A stretch of DNA of 64,000 bases, taken from DUPU01 sp050952465 (GTDB lineage Bacteria; Bacillota; Dehalobacteriia; Dehalobacteriales; Dehalobacteriaceae). The notes beneath the pieces were generated by a model. That model was not told the origin of the DNA and did no database searches. It saw only the letters and a list, made by a program, of their open reading frames with translations. A program made the translations under genes and the position numbers. This document shows, piece by piece, positions 8,014 to 17,422 of the stretch; position 1 is the first letter of the stretch; every line of letters starts with the position of its first letter. Location: contig JBMNKZ010000014.1 of the NCBI GenBank assembly GCA_050952465.1, positions 62,001-126,000 of the forward strand, in the 5' to 3' direction.

Positions 8014-9288
8014 TTAATTGCGTAATAAATTTAAAGCTCTTTTACCAATATCAGTTCGATAATGCATATCATCAAAGTTGATTTTCTTTACATACTGATA
8101 CACATGTTTGATTGCTTCTTCCACTGTTTTACCTTTTGCCGTCACACCCAGCACCCGACCTCCGGAGGTTACCAAAACTCCTTCCCGGAAAGACGTCCCT
8201 CCATGAAAAACATATCCATCAGGGTACGTGAGTTCCAACCCTCGAATCTCTTTCCCGGTTTCGTAGTGTCCCGGATAACCACCGGATGCCAAAACTACAC
8301 AGACAGCAGCTTCATCAAACCATTCAATTTTCTGCTGATCCAGACGTCCCTCCAGAATCGCTTCAATAATATCAATCAGGTCAGTTTTAAGACGCATCAA
8401 AACCGGCTGAGTTTCCGGATCTCCAAAGCGGGCATTGTATTCCAAAACCTTTACTCCGGTAGATGTTAGCATTAATCCGGCATAAATCACGCCCCGGTAA
8501 GTCCGGCCTTCTGCTTTCAGTCCGGCAATGGTGGGTTTTAAGATCTTCTCTAAGGTAATTTGGGCAATTTCTGAAGTATAAACAGGAGCGGGAGAATATG
8601 CTCCCATGCCACCGGTATTAGGCCCTTGATCATCATTAAACACCCGTTTGTGATCTTGTGCCGAAACCATGGGGACGACATGATCCCCATCAGTGAAAGC
8701 CAAAATGCTGACCTCTTCTCCTGTTAAATACTCTTCAATGATCACCTTAGCCCCAGCTGTTCCAAAAATCTGATCTTCCATGATTTCTTTTACAGCTCTC
8801 ACAGCGGTTTCTGTGTCAAAAGCGACAATTACGCCTTTACCTGCCGCCAAACCATCTGCCTTCACTACAACGGGTGCTCCTATTTTTTTGATATAGGTTA
8901 TGGCAGGTTCTGCTTTATCAAAAACACGATATTCGGCAGTTGGGATCTGGTACTTTTCCATAATCCTTTTTGCTAAAGCCTTGCTCCCTTCTATTTCCGC
9001 CGCCTCCTGGGAAGGCCCAAAGATCTTTAAACCAGCGGAAGAAAATTTGTTTACAATCCCCGCTACCAGGGGAGCCTCCGGGCCAACTACCGTCAAATCT
9101 ATTTCTTGGTCTTTTGCAAAGCTTAGCAGCCTGTCTATATCATTAGCGGCAATATCAACACACTCCGCCAATTGGGAAATCCCGGCATTCCCCGGAGCAC
9201 AATATATTTTACTTACTCTTGGGCTTTGAGCCAATTTCCAAACCAGGGCATGCTCCCGGCCTCCTCCGCCTACCACCAGTATTTTCAT
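8014..9288 (-). CDS. purD: Phosphoribosylamine-glycine ligase
   Basis: ATP-grasp ligase making GAR from phosphoribosylamine, glycine and ATP (step 2 of purine synthesis). 424 residues, normal length. N-terminal KILVVGGGGREHALVWKL, the ATP-grasp loop VVKADGLAAGKGVIVA (about residues 140-155), and NTGGMGAYSPAP and YNARFGDPETQ are diagnostic. Start ATG 9288, with GGGGAG eight to nine bases upstream; an in-frame TTG at 9297 sits directly on the ribosome site. Last gene of the pur operon. Glycine, its substrate, links it to the gcv genes next door. Confidence 0.96.
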   Translation of the reverse strand: MKILVVGGGGREHALVWKLAQSPRVSKIYCAPGNAGISQLAECVDIAANDIDRLLSFAKDQEIDLTVVGPEAPLVAGIVNKFSSAGLKIFGPSQEAAEIEGSKALAKRIMEKYQIPTAEYRVFDKAEPAITYIKKIGAPVVVKADGLAAGKGVIVAFDTETAVRAVKEIMEDQIFGTAGAKVIIEEYLTGEEVSILAFTDGDHVVPMVSAQDHKRVFNDDQGPNTGGMGAYSPAPVYTSEIAQITLEKILKPTIAGLKAEGRTYRGVIYAGLMLTSTGVKVLEYNARFGDPETQPVLMRLKTDLIDIIEAILEGRLDQQKIEWFDEAAVCVVLASGGYPGHYETGKEIRGLELTYPDGYVFHGGTSFREGVLVTSGGRVLGVTAKGKTVEEAIKHVYQYVKKINFDDMHYRTDIGKRALNLLRN

Positions 9289-9320
9289 TGAAAACAACTC
9301 CCCTATATATTAATATCCCT

Positions 9321-9346
9321 TGCGGGCGATTCATGAATCGCCCGCA
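9321..9346. repeat. Dispersed palindrome GGCGATTCATGAATCGCC, copy 1 (26-bp perfect palindrome)
   Basis: Perfect 26-bp palindrome centred on ATTCATGAAT, in the 96-base purH-purD gap. The same 18-bp core occurs at 15457-15474 and 21963-21982. It has no T-run, so it is not a classical terminator. It may act as an RNA hairpin between operon genes, or be a REP-like mobile palindrome. Confidence 0.85.
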
Positions 9347-9393
9347 ACGTGCCAGATGAGATGAACAGTGTACACTCCGTAGAGTAGATCCCT

Positions 9394-10935
9394 CTAATGT
9401 TTAAAATGCCTCATACCGGTAAATACCATAGCAATGTTGTGTTCATCAGCAGCTTTAATAGACTCCTCGTCCCTGAGAGAGCCGCCCGGTTGGATAATCG
9501 CGGTAATTCCCGCTTTGGCTGCCTGATCGATGGTATCGCGGAAAGGGAAAAAAGCGTCGGAGGCAAGAACTGCACCTACGCACTTCTCACCGGCCTGGGC
9601 AAAGGCAATATTTGCTGATCCCACGCGATTCATCTGACCGGCACCTACGCCAATGGTTTGGCGATCCTTGGAGACCACGATGGCATTTGATTTAACATGC
9701 TTCACCACTTTCCAAGAGAATAATAGTTCCGCCACTTCCTCCGGAGTAGGCTTTCTCTTGGTGACTACTTTCAGATCAGACTCAGACACCCGCCCGGTAT
9801 CAACTTCTTGAAGGAGTATGCCTCCGTTTACCTTTTTAACATCATATTTTGATCCTTCTGCCTTAGTCAAATCTCCCGTTTCCAAAAGCCGAATATTAGC
9901 CTTTTTCGTCAACACTTCCAGGGCTTCCGGTGAAAAAGACGGGGCAATAACAGCTTCTAAAAAGGTTTTTGTCATTTTTTCCGCCGTATCTTTATCAACG
10001 GTTTGATTTAATCCCACAATGCCCCCAAAAGCAGAAACGGGATCAGCATCAAAAGCCCTAGTGTAGGCCTCGGTCAAAGTCTCCCCAAGTGCCGTCCCAC
10101 AAGGATTTGTATGCTTAATAATTACTGCCGCAGGGGAATCAAATTCTCTCACCAGCTCCAAAGCAGCATTAAGGTCAATAATATTATTGAAAGATAATTC
10201 CTTTCCATGAATTTGCCGGGCAGTGCCTACCCCTGCCCCTTTTACCCCAGCTTCTCGGTAAAAAACGGCCTTTTGGTGAGGGTTTTCCCCGTAGCGCAAA
10301 TCCTGGATTTTTTCTCCTCTTAAGGCCAGATTCATGGGAAATTGATGAGAATTATCCATCACCTGAGCCAAATATTCGGCAATATATGTATCATAATCGG
10401 CCGTATGGGCAAAAGCTTCCGCCGCCAAACTTAACCTTAAAGCTGCGCTTACTTCCCCGGTGGACTTTAACTCATTGATTACATCTTGATATCTATCGGG
10501 ATTTACCACGATAGCAACGGCGAGATAGTTTTTTGCGGCCGCCCGCACCATGGTAGGTCCGCCAATATCAATATTTTCGATAGCTTCTTCTAGGGTAACA
10601 TTTTCTTTTGCGATGGTTTGCTTAAAGGGATATAAGTTCACTACCACCAAATCAATAGGGATAATCCCTAAATCTTTTAACTGAGCCAGATGTTCCGGTG
10701 TCCTTTTGGCTAAAATCCCTCCATGCACGTGGGGATGCAGGGTTTTTACCCGGCCTTCCAAAATTTCCGGAAAACCGGTAATTTCGGTGACATATGTAGC
10801 AGGAACTCCCGCCTGAGTAATCGCTTTAAAAGTTCCCCCGGTGGATACTATTTCATAGTCCAATGCCACCAATTCCCGGGCCAATTCTACCACACCTGTT
10901 TTATTGGACACACTTATTATCGCTCTTTTTTTCAT
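9394..10935 (-). CDS. purH: Bifunctional AICAR formyltransferase / IMP cyclohydrolase
   Basis: Catalyses the last two steps to IMP. 513 residues, normal. The N-terminal MGS-like IMP cyclohydrolase domain (residues 1-190) contains SVSNKTGVVELARELVALD, STGGTFKAI and GGILAKR. The C-terminal AICAR transformylase domain contains the catalytic KHTNPCGTALGE (about residue 265) and ends with the conserved GITAIIQPGGSLRDEE. Start ATG 10935, ten bases after AAAGGA; an in-frame GTG at 10944 is too close to that site. Lies between purN (42 bases) and purD (105 bases, holding the palindromic repeat). Confidence 0.97.
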   Translation of the reverse strand: MKKRAIISVSNKTGVVELARELVALDYEIVSTGGTFKAITQAGVPATYVTEITGFPEILEGRVKTLHPHVHGGILAKRTPEHLAQLKDLGIIPIDLVVVNLYPFKQTIAKENVTLEEAIENIDIGGPTMVRAAAKNYLAVAIVVNPDRYQDVINELKSTGEVSAALRLSLAAEAFAHTADYDTYIAEYLAQVMDNSHQFPMNLALRGEKIQDLRYGENPHQKAVFYREAGVKGAGVGTARQIHGKELSFNNIIDLNAALELVREFDSPAAVIIKHTNPCGTALGETLTEAYTRAFDADPVSAFGGIVGLNQTVDKDTAEKMTKTFLEAVIAPSFSPEALEVLTKKANIRLLETGDLTKAEGSKYDVKKVNGGILLQEVDTGRVSESDLKVVTKRKPTPEEVAELLFSWKVVKHVKSNAIVVSKDRQTIGVGAGQMNRVGSANIAFAQAGEKCVGAVLASDAFFPFRDTIDQAAKAGITAIIQPGGSLRDEESIKAADEHNIAMVFTGMRHFKH

Positions 10936-10977
10936 TAAGAACACTTCCTTTCATCTGAAGGCATACAATGCCGTTCC

Positions 10978-11586
10978 CTACAATATTTTTACCCTGCGGC
11001 CGGAAACTTTCACCCGACCTTCGGCAATCCATTGGATGGCTTGAGGATATAATTTATGTTCCTCAATTAGAATCCGCTCTGATAAAGTCTCTTCCGTGTC
11101 ATCATACTTTACAGGAACACTGCGCTGGGCAATGATCGGGCCGGTATCTACCCCCTGATCCACAAAATGCACCGTGCAGCCGGAGATTTTCACTCCATAT
11201 TCCAGAGCTTGTTTTTGAGCATGAGTACCTGGAAAAGATGGAAGTAAGGCCGGATGAATGTTAATTACCTTGTGAGGGAATTGATCCAAAAATCCCGTGC
11301 TGAGCACACGCATAAATCCCGCCAGCACTACCAAGTCTACCTGAAACTCTTTAACTTTTTCTGCTAAAGCCAGATCATAATCTCTTCGGCTGGAGTGTAC
11401 TTTGGGGTTAAGAAATAAAGCCGGAATATTTTCAGATTGTGCTCTCTCTAAAGCCTGGGCATGAGGACAATCGCTGATCACCGCCTTAATCTCTGCGGAT
11501 AAGCGGCCGTTTTTTATCTCATCTATAATGGCCTGAAGATTAGAACCCCGGCCTGATGCAAGAACTGCCAGTTTAATTAATGCCAT
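10978..11586 (-). CDS. purN: Phosphoribosylglycinamide formyltransferase (10-formyl-THF dependent)
   Basis: Formylates GAR with 10-formyl-THF. 202 residues, normal. The N-terminal LAVLASGRGSNLQAIIDEI binds substrate phosphate. Catalytic Asn and His are in VINIHPALLPSFPG (about residues 105-118) and the catalytic Asp is in FVDQGVDTGPII. The ATG at 11586 has AAGGAG eight bases upstream. It uses one-carbon units that the neighbouring glycine cleavage system can supply. Confidence 0.96.
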   Translation of the reverse strand: MALIKLAVLASGRGSNLQAIIDEIKNGRLSAEIKAVISDCPHAQALERAQSENIPALFLNPKVHSSRRDYDLALAEKVKEFQVDLVVLAGFMRVLSTGFLDQFPHKVINIHPALLPSFPGTHAQKQALEYGVKISGCTVHFVDQGVDTGPIIAQRSVPVKYDDTEETLSERILIEEHKLYPQAIQWIAEGRVKVSGRRVKIL

Positions 11587-11616
11587 CTCTTTTCTCTCCT
11601 TTTACCAGCCTCAATA

Positions 11617-12636
11617 TCACCGTGTTAAGTGGACGCCTTTGCTGCCGGAAGTGATCCGGCCCATGACAAAAGAACCGGGGCAATCCGATAGAATCCCTGA
11701 TACATCAGCCGGATCCACCATCAGGCAATAGCCCACACCCATATTAAACACCCGGTACATTTCCTCTTCCGCCACCGAGCCTAATCTTTGAATCAGCCGA
11801 AAAACTGGAGGTGCTTCCCAAGAATTTAAGTTGATTTCCGCCTGCACTCCCTCCGGAAACACTCGAGGCAGATTTTCCACTAATCCCCCGCCGGTAATAT
11901 GAGCCATCCCTTTTATTTGATATTTATTAAGTAAAGGAAGGACATCTTTAACATAAATCCGGGTAGGTTTTAAAATGGCCTCGCCTAATGTAGATCCTAA
12001 TTCAGGGACAAATTCTTTTAAGTCTAGTCCGGCCATCTCCAAGAGAACTTTTCTGGCCAGAGAAAAACCGTTGGAATGAAGACCGCTGGAGGGAAGCCCA
12101 ATCATGATATCACCGGGTTTAAGGGAGGAACCATTGATAATCCTATCTTTATCTACTACCCCTACGGCAAAACCGGCAAGATCATATTCATCATCGGGAT
12201 AAAAGCCCGGCATCTCCGCCGTTTCTCCCCCAATCAGGGCACATCCAGCCTGAAGGCAGCCTTCCGCCACACCTTTGACAATATCGGCGACCTTGACCGG
12301 ATCTAATTTACCTACCGCTAAATAGTCTAAAAAGAAAAGAGGTTCCGCACCCTGGACTAAAATATCATTTACACACATAGCCACGGCATCTATCCCGATG
12401 GTGTGATGTATCCCGGTGGAAATGGCTATTTTTAGTTTGGTGCCTACTCCATCTGTTCCCGATACTAACACCGGCTGGCGATATTTATCTGTATTAAGGG
12501 CAAACAAACCGGCAAAGCTCCCCAGGTCTGTCAACACTTCAGGCCGAAAAGTTTTTTTCACGTGGTTTTTCATCAGGCGCACTGCTTCGTTACCGGCAGA
12601 AATATCCACTCCTGACTCTTGATATGTTATGCCCAT
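11617..12636 (-). CDS. purM: Phosphoribosylformylglycinamidine cyclo-ligase (AIR synthetase)
   Basis: ATP-dependent closure of FGAM to AIR. 339 residues, normal. Characteristic segments: YQESGVDISAGNEAV, VSGTDGVGTKLKIA, VNDILVQGAEPLFFLDY, GGETAEMPGFY and HITGGGLVENLPRV. The ATG abuts the purF stop codon (TAA-ATG, no gap), with GGAGGTGG as ribosome site inside purF, which implies tight translational coupling. Confidence 0.97.
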   Translation of the reverse strand: MGITYQESGVDISAGNEAVRLMKNHVKKTFRPEVLTDLGSFAGLFALNTDKYRQPVLVSGTDGVGTKLKIAISTGIHHTIGIDAVAMCVNDILVQGAEPLFFLDYLAVGKLDPVKVADIVKGVAEGCLQAGCALIGGETAEMPGFYPDDEYDLAGFAVGVVDKDRIINGSSLKPGDIMIGLPSSGLHSNGFSLARKVLLEMAGLDLKEFVPELGSTLGEAILKPTRIYVKDVLPLLNKYQIKGMAHITGGGLVENLPRVFPEGVQAEINLNSWEAPPVFRLIQRLGSVAEEEMYRVFNMGVGYCLMVDPADVSGILSDCPGSFVMGRITSGSKGVHLTR

Positions 12637-14058
12637 TTAATCCACCTCCAATTCCAGGGAGTATTTGCCCAAATTTTGAGGAATATCAATAGGATAATTT
12701 CCGGTAAAACATGCCCCACAGAAATTATCTTCCGGTAAGCCGGTAGCCTTTAACATCCCCTCCAGACTAAGATAATGAAGGCCGTCCGCCCCGATAAAAT
12801 CACGAATCTCATCCAAAGGATGTTTGGCAGCGATCAATTGATTTCTTTCAGAGGTATCAATCCCGTAGTAACAGGGATAATGGATTGGAGGAGAACTGAC
12901 TAACAAATGAACTTCTTTTGCTCCGGTATTTCTTAACATTTGGACAATTTGCTTACAGGTTGTCCCCCGCACCACAGAGTCATCCACCATAATTACTTTT
13001 TTCCCCTCCAAAATTTCTTGAATGGGATTAAGCTTTAAACGTACTGCCGTTTCCCGCATCTTTTGAATTGGTTGAATAAAGGTGCGTCCGATATAGCGAT
13101 TTTTCATCAGGCCCTCCATATAAGGAATGCCCGAGGCTTCTGCATATCCTAAAGCTGCGGCAACTCCGGAATCCGGAACAGGAATAACAATATCTGCGTC
13201 CATTGGGTATTCCTTAGCCAGTTCCCGGCCCATTTCCCGACGCACTAAAGTGACATTTTTGCCGGCGAAATTGGAATCCGGACGGGCTAAATAAACAAAT
13301 TCGAAAATACAAAAGGATTGGCGTGGATGAGCTAAAGTCTTAACACTCTTTATACCCTCTCGGTCAATAATCACAATTTCTCCCGGCTCAACCTCTCTGA
13401 TAAACTCAGCACCTACTGTATCCAGGGCACAGGTTTCAGAGGCCAAAATAAATGCCTTCCCTCTTTTACCAATGCAAAGAGGCCGTACTCCATGAGGGTC
13501 TCTTACTCCGATGAGCTTATCTTCCGTCATAATCAGTAAAGAATAAGCCCCCTTAATGTCAATGATGGTTTTCATCAAAGCTTCTTCAATGGAACCTTGA
13601 CCATAGCGGGCAATAAGCTTTACAATCACTTCGCTGTCCGAAGTAGTTTGAAACACCGACCCATTAACGGCAAGTCTATGGCGAATTTCACGGGCATTGG
13701 TCAGGTTTCCGTTATGAGCCAAAGATATTAGCCCTTTTAAGTAGCTAAAATCCAAAGGCTGGGCATTAGACACCGAACTAGAGCCGCTGGTAGAGTATCT
13801 GACATGACCTATCGCAATATGGCCTTTCATGGGTTCCAATAGTTTTTCATTGAACACTTCAGGCACCAACCCCATACCCTTATGGCTTTTAAATTGTTTG
13901 CCATCGGATACGGTAATCCCGGCACTTTCCTGGCCCCGGTGCTGCAAAGCATAAAGGCCATAATAAGTGAAGTTTGCCACATCTAAATTATGACCGTAGA
14001 TTCCAAACAAACCACACTCTTCTTTTGGTTTATCATCAATATTTAGCATATCGGGCAC
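12637..14058 (-). CDS. purF: Amidophosphoribosyltransferase, Fe-S type
   Basis: Committing step: PRPP plus glutamine to phosphoribosylamine. 473 residues. N-terminal Ntn glutaminase: Cys15 (ECGLFGIYG) becomes the N-terminal nucleophile after removal of a 14-residue propeptide. The PRTase domain has the PRPP loop VIMVDDSVVRGTT. The cysteines of a Bacillus-type [4Fe-4S] cluster are visible (SFCIFEFVYLARPDS, YPCYYGIDTSER, FCGACFTGNYP), which suggests oxygen-sensitive stability. Start GTG 14058, six bases after GGGGGA; an in-frame ATG at 14049 is the alternative. Confidence 0.96.
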   Translation of the reverse strand: MPDMLNIDDKPKEECGLFGIYGHNLDVANFTYYGLYALQHRGQESAGITVSDGKQFKSHKGMGLVPEVFNEKLLEPMKGHIAIGHVRYSTSGSSSVSNAQPLDFSYLKGLISLAHNGNLTNAREIRHRLAVNGSVFQTTSDSEVIVKLIARYGQGSIEEALMKTIIDIKGAYSLLIMTEDKLIGVRDPHGVRPLCIGKRGKAFILASETCALDTVGAEFIREVEPGEIVIIDREGIKSVKTLAHPRQSFCIFEFVYLARPDSNFAGKNVTLVRREMGRELAKEYPMDADIVIPVPDSGVAAALGYAEASGIPYMEGLMKNRYIGRTFIQPIQKMRETAVRLKLNPIQEILEGKKVIMVDDSVVRGTTCKQIVQMLRNTGAKEVHLLVSSPPIHYPCYYGIDTSERNQLIAAKHPLDEIRDFIGADGLHYLSLEGMLKATGLPEDNFCGACFTGNYPIDIPQNLGKYSLELEVD

Positions 14059-14105
14059 CCCATTTCCCCCTTTTCTTCATTCTCCTTTACTCTTAACATC
14101 CTCGC

Positions 14106-15398
14106 TTACAATCCCGCCCGTTCAAAAATATAATCTATATATCTGATATGGTAATCATAGTCAAAAAGCTGATCCACTTCCTCATTGGTAAGGTAGTTCA
14201 TAATATCTTTATCCTGCAAAACAAGATATTCAAAATCCGTCTTTGTTTGCCAGGCATGCAAAGCATTTCTCTGTACCCATTCATAAGCAGTTTCCCTTAA
14301 GATACCCTTGTCCACCAAAGCCAGCATCACCCGTTGTGAGAATACCAGTCCCAAGGTCTTGTCCATATTTTTACGCATATTCTCAGGATAGACATTTAAG
14401 TTCTCCATCACATTAATAAACAAATGCAGCATGTAATCTAAGATAATGCAACTATCCGGTATAATCACCCTTTCCACTGAGGAATGGGTAATATCCCGTT
14501 CATGCCAGAGGGCTATGTTTTCCATAGCAGCTAAAGCATTTCCCCTAAGAACCCTTGATAACCCAGTGATCCGTTCCACAGTAATGGGGTTTTTCTTATG
14601 GGGCATGGCGGAAGATCCCTTCTGCCCCTTGGCAAAAGCTTCTTCTACCTCCAGAATATCCGTCCGCTGAAGATTTCTAATCTCTGTGGCAAATTTTCCA
14701 ATAGAACTTCCGATTAAAGCCAATGTGGTGATAAATTCTGCATGACGGTCTCTTTGAATTATTTGGGTAGAAACCAGGGCCGGCTTTAAGTCCATTTGAC
14801 GGCAAACATGTTCTTCTACATGAGGGTCAATGTTAGCAAAGGTTCCCACGGCACCGGAGATTTTTCCCACAGAAATTACTTCTTTCGCTTTAATCAAGCG
14901 CTCAAGACAACGATCAACTTCCATAGTCCACAGGGCCATTTTAAAACCAAAGGTTACCGGTTCGGCATGAATCCCGTGGGTACGCCCCACTTCCAAGGTA
15001 TATTTATATTTCCGGGCCTTCTCCTCTAAAACATCTCTCAGTTTCCTTAGTCTTGCGATAAGTAATTCTGCGGCTTCTTTCATTTGGGCAGAGAGTGCAG
15101 TATCTAAAACGTCGGAAGAAGTCATTCCCATATGAATATACTTAGATGCTTCTCCCACCTTTTCCCCTACTGCGGTTAAAAAAGCAATCACGTCATGGCG
15201 GGTGATCTCTTCTATTTCTTCAATTCGGGAAATTTCAAAACCCGCCTTTTCTTTAATCTCCAGGAAGTCCTCCCGGGGAATTAAACCCAAATCAGCCATG
15301 GCCTCACAAGCATAAATCTCTACGTCAAGCATTTTTTGAAAGCGGTTTCTCGGTTCCCATACACCGCCCATTTCCGGTAAAGTATACCGTCCTATCAT
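14106..15398 (-). CDS. purB: Adenylosuccinate lyase
   Basis: Cleaves SAICAR to AICAR and adenylosuccinate to AMP, releasing fumarate. 430 residues, normal for the bacterial short form. The fumarase/aspartase signature KGSSAMPHKKNPITVERI (about residue 260) holds the catalytic Ser loop. The substrate-binding HIGMTSSDVLDTALS-type segment (HMGMTSSDVLD) and RTHGIHAEPVTFG with the catalytic His are present. ATG 15398 has GGGGGAAAGGA upstream. Second gene of the operon. purC, which makes its substrate SAICAR, is not in this window. Confidence 0.97.
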   Translation of the reverse strand: MIGRYTLPEMGGVWEPRNRFQKMLDVEIYACEAMADLGLIPREDFLEIKEKAGFEISRIEEIEEITRHDVIAFLTAVGEKVGEASKYIHMGMTSSDVLDTALSAQMKEAAELLIARLRKLRDVLEEKARKYKYTLEVGRTHGIHAEPVTFGFKMALWTMEVDRCLERLIKAKEVISVGKISGAVGTFANIDPHVEEHVCRQMDLKPALVSTQIIQRDRHAEFITTLALIGSSIGKFATEIRNLQRTDILEVEEAFAKGQKGSSAMPHKKNPITVERITGLSRVLRGNALAAMENIALWHERDITHSSVERVIIPDSCIILDYMLHLFINVMENLNVYPENMRKNMDKTLGLVFSQRVMLALVDKGILRETAYEWVQRNALHAWQTKTDFEYLVLQDKDIMNYLTNEEVDQLFDYDYHIRYIDYIFERAGL

Positions 15399-15456
15399 GT
15401 CCTTTCCCCCTCTTGTAAAATGCTATTTAACCTTATCATGTTTTCAAATACGTACA

Positions 15457-15474
15457 GGCGATTCATGAATCGCC
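15457..15474. repeat. Dispersed palindrome GGCGATTCATGAATCGCC, copy 2
   Basis: Same 18-bp core palindrome as at 9321-9346, here in the 84-base purE-purB gap. Both copies are therefore inside the pur operon, between coding genes. The flanks differ, so it is the palindrome itself that is repeated. Confidence 0.85.
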
Positions 15475-15482
15475 CCTACCCT

Positions 15483-16004
15483 TTATTTCATTTCTTCGAG
15501 ATACTTAGAAACTCCTAATTCCTGCAAACGGTAATCTTTCGCCTCTACCTGTTCTGCCATTTCTTTCTTAAACTTAACTAGCTGTTCTTTTATCTCAGGA
15601 TATTTTAAAGATAAAATTTCCGCCGCCAAAATACCGGCATTTTTCGCCCCGTTAATTGAAACTGTAGCCACAGGTATGCCTGGTGGCATCTGTACAATGG
15701 AATATAGTGAATCGATCCCGTTTAGAGTCGCTGTTTTAATAGGCACGCCAATGACAGGAAGAGTAGTAAAAGCAGCAATCACCCCAGGTAAATGAGCAGC
15801 TCCTCCCGCCCCGGCAATGATTACCTCTATCCCTTTTTCCTCGGCCTGTTCTGCAATCATGGCAGTTTTATGAGGCACCCGGTGAGCAGATGATATATGT
15901 ACCTGACAGCCAATCCCCATTTTATCTAAAAAGTTTACTGCATCCTTCATTACCGGCAGATCCGAATCACTTCCCATTATCACTGCTACCTTAATCCCAT
16001 TCAA
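15483..16004 (-). CDS. purE: N5-carboxyaminoimidazole ribonucleotide mutase, class I
   Basis: Converts N5-CAIR to CAIR. About 173 residues. The N-terminal VAVIMGSDSDLPVMKDA and the loop SSAHRVPHKT carry the active-site residues, and AGAGGAAHLPGVIAAFT is conserved. I prefer the TTG start at 16004 because AAAGGTGG lies eight bases upstream; an in-frame GTG at 16016 is inside that ribosome site. First gene of the operon, behind a strong promoter and a PurR-like operator. Class I PurE needs PurK, which is not in the window. Confidence 0.95.
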   Translation of the reverse strand: MNGIKVAVIMGSDSDLPVMKDAVNFLDKMGIGCQVHISSAHRVPHKTAMIAEQAEEKGIEVIIAGAGGAAHLPGVIAAFTTLPVIGVPIKTATLNGIDSLYSIVQMPPGIPVATVSINGAKNAGILAAEILSLKYPEIKEQLVKFKKEMAEQVEAKDYRLQELGVSKYLEEMK

Positions 16005-16048
16005 TTCTTTTGCCACCTTTCTTTTAATATCATTTCATTTTTGTTTCA

Positions 16049-16077
16049 AATATATCAATCCTTACTACCAATGTCAA
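16049..16077 (-). promoter_or_regulatory. Promoter of the purine operon
   Basis: Minus-strand TTGACA (16077-16072) and TATATT (16054-16049) with exactly 17 bases between, about 45 bases upstream of purE. The operator 16083-16124 lies immediately upstream of the -35. Confidence 0.85.
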
Positions 16078-16082
16078 GAAAA

Positions 16083-16124
16083 AATACGAACATTAATATA
16101 TGTTTCTCAATTAATGTTCGTATT
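16083..16124. promoter_or_regulatory. PurR-type operator (two inverted PurBoxes)
   Basis: Perfect inverted repeat with 14-bp arms AATACGAACATTAA and TTAATGTTCGTATT and a 14-base spacer. Each arm contains CGAACATT, the core of the Bacillus PurBox (consensus A-W3-CCGAACWWT), with one mismatch. PurR of Firmicutes binds two oppositely oriented boxes spaced about 16-17 bases; here the CGAACATT cores are 18 apart. The position just upstream of the -35 fits repression relieved by PRPP. Confidence 0.85.
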
Positions 16125-16151
16125 ATCCCATTCTTTTAATTTTTCTATCTG

Positions 16152-17420
16152 CTAAAGGTGATCAGACCCTCTCATTAATGCCGACTGACGCCCGGTGAAC
16201 TTCCTTCTCCTGGGTAGATCCGGCCAAGAAACCTGAGAGCGACCTAATGTCCCAATAAAAGAAGAAAAGGCAATAAATAATAATCCAATTTGAGGTGCCA
16301 TCGCGGTAAAATCAAAAATGCCATGCCCCCAAAACAAAGCCTGTACTGCCGCTAAAAGAGGTGCCAGAGGGCATTTCTCCTGGGACAATTCCCAAAGCTG
16401 AGCCAGAAGATGTCCTTCCATCCAGATAAAAATCAATATCCCTACCGATCCCAGCATCACGGCTAAAGAGATCAACATATTATGAGCATGCAGAACCCGG
16501 AGATACTGATAAACATTATCATCAGCAAAATAAATCCCCATAATGCCCCATCCGGTAATAGGTTTTTTTAAATACATATTAAAACAATTTTCCCAAATAG
16601 CCCACCTAAGATCAATGGTTAAAGACAATAAATCTCCTCGGGGGAACCATTCCGAATAGCCGAGAAAAATCAGCAGCCCCACAAACAAGATCAAAATACG
16701 CAGTATAAAATGAAACATCCTGCCTTTTACCAGATCATATACGGTCAAGCCTATTAAAAGCCCGATAAATGCTCCCCGAGAACCAGTCATCACCAAAACA
16801 ACAATTAGCAGCAAAAGACTAAAAAAAAGCATATGTCGTTTCTGTCCCTGGGACTTTTCATAGAAATGAAACCCCACCAAAATCATTACCCCGTACCAGG
16901 AAGCAGCTAGGTTAGGATTGCCAAAGGTCCCCGTAATGCGTAAAAGGTTATCATCATTAGGAATCAAGGTAGTTAAACCAAAAAAACATTTCCACCAGGA
17001 TGAGGCGGGAGTTATCACATCCAACCCTTCCAGAATACCAATAACAGCTGAAATTAAGGTTAATGAAAATATGTAATAAAGGATTTTTTCAATTTTCTCC
17101 GTGGTTTGATAATTATGATGTAAAAAAAGACTTACCCCGTAAAAACCAAAAAAAGCAAAGCCAGCGGCAAAGGAGTACCCTTGCCTGTTAATCAGTCCAA
17201 CTATCAAAGACCAAAGGAATAACAAGAACATTCCTGTGGTCCAGGTATTCCCCCCATCTATTTGCTTTCTACGCACCAGATGAATTAGAGCTAACATCTG
17301 GGGCAGATAAACTAGAAAGGGAGAAAAAACAACAAACATATAATTAATTCCCACTCTTATCCCCCATTCACCGAAAATATGGGATTCCTCGACCATAACA
17401 TAATTACTATTATAACGCAA
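16152..17420 (-). CDS. O-antigen ligase/polymerase-like polytopic membrane protein
   Basis: 422 residues, about eleven hydrophobic segments. The central VMTGSRGAFIGLLIGLTVYDL and the large loop with GILEGLDVITPASSWW and RITGTFGNPNLAASWYGVMI, plus ITGWGIMGIYFADD and LHAHNMLISLAVMLG, are typical of the Wzy_C/WaaL family (PF04932-like), which join or extend surface polysaccharides. It stands alone with no glycosyltransferases nearby, so its substrate cannot be told. The start is uncertain: TTG 17420 (no clear ribosome site) or ATG 17396. A structured repeat lies right upstream. Confidence 0.75.
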   Translation of the reverse strand: MRYNSNYVMVEESHIFGEWGIRVGINYMFVVFSPFLVYLPQMLALIHLVRRKQIDGGNTWTTGMFLLFLWSLIVGLINRQGYSFAAGFAFFGFYGVSLFLHHNYQTTEKIEKILYYIFSLTLISAVIGILEGLDVITPASSWWKCFFGLTTLIPNDDNLLRITGTFGNPNLAASWYGVMILVGFHFYEKSQGQKRHMLFFSLLLLIVVLVMTGSRGAFIGLLIGLTVYDLVKGRMFHFILRILILFVGLLIFLGYSEWFPRGDLLSLTIDLRWAIWENCFNMYLKKPITGWGIMGIYFADDNVYQYLRVLHAHNMLISLAVMLGSVGILIFIWMEGHLLAQLWELSQEKCPLAPLLAAVQALFWGHGIFDFTAMAPQIGLLFIAFSSFIGTLGRSQVSWPDLPRRRKFTGRQSALMRGSDHL

Positions 17421-17422
17421 CG

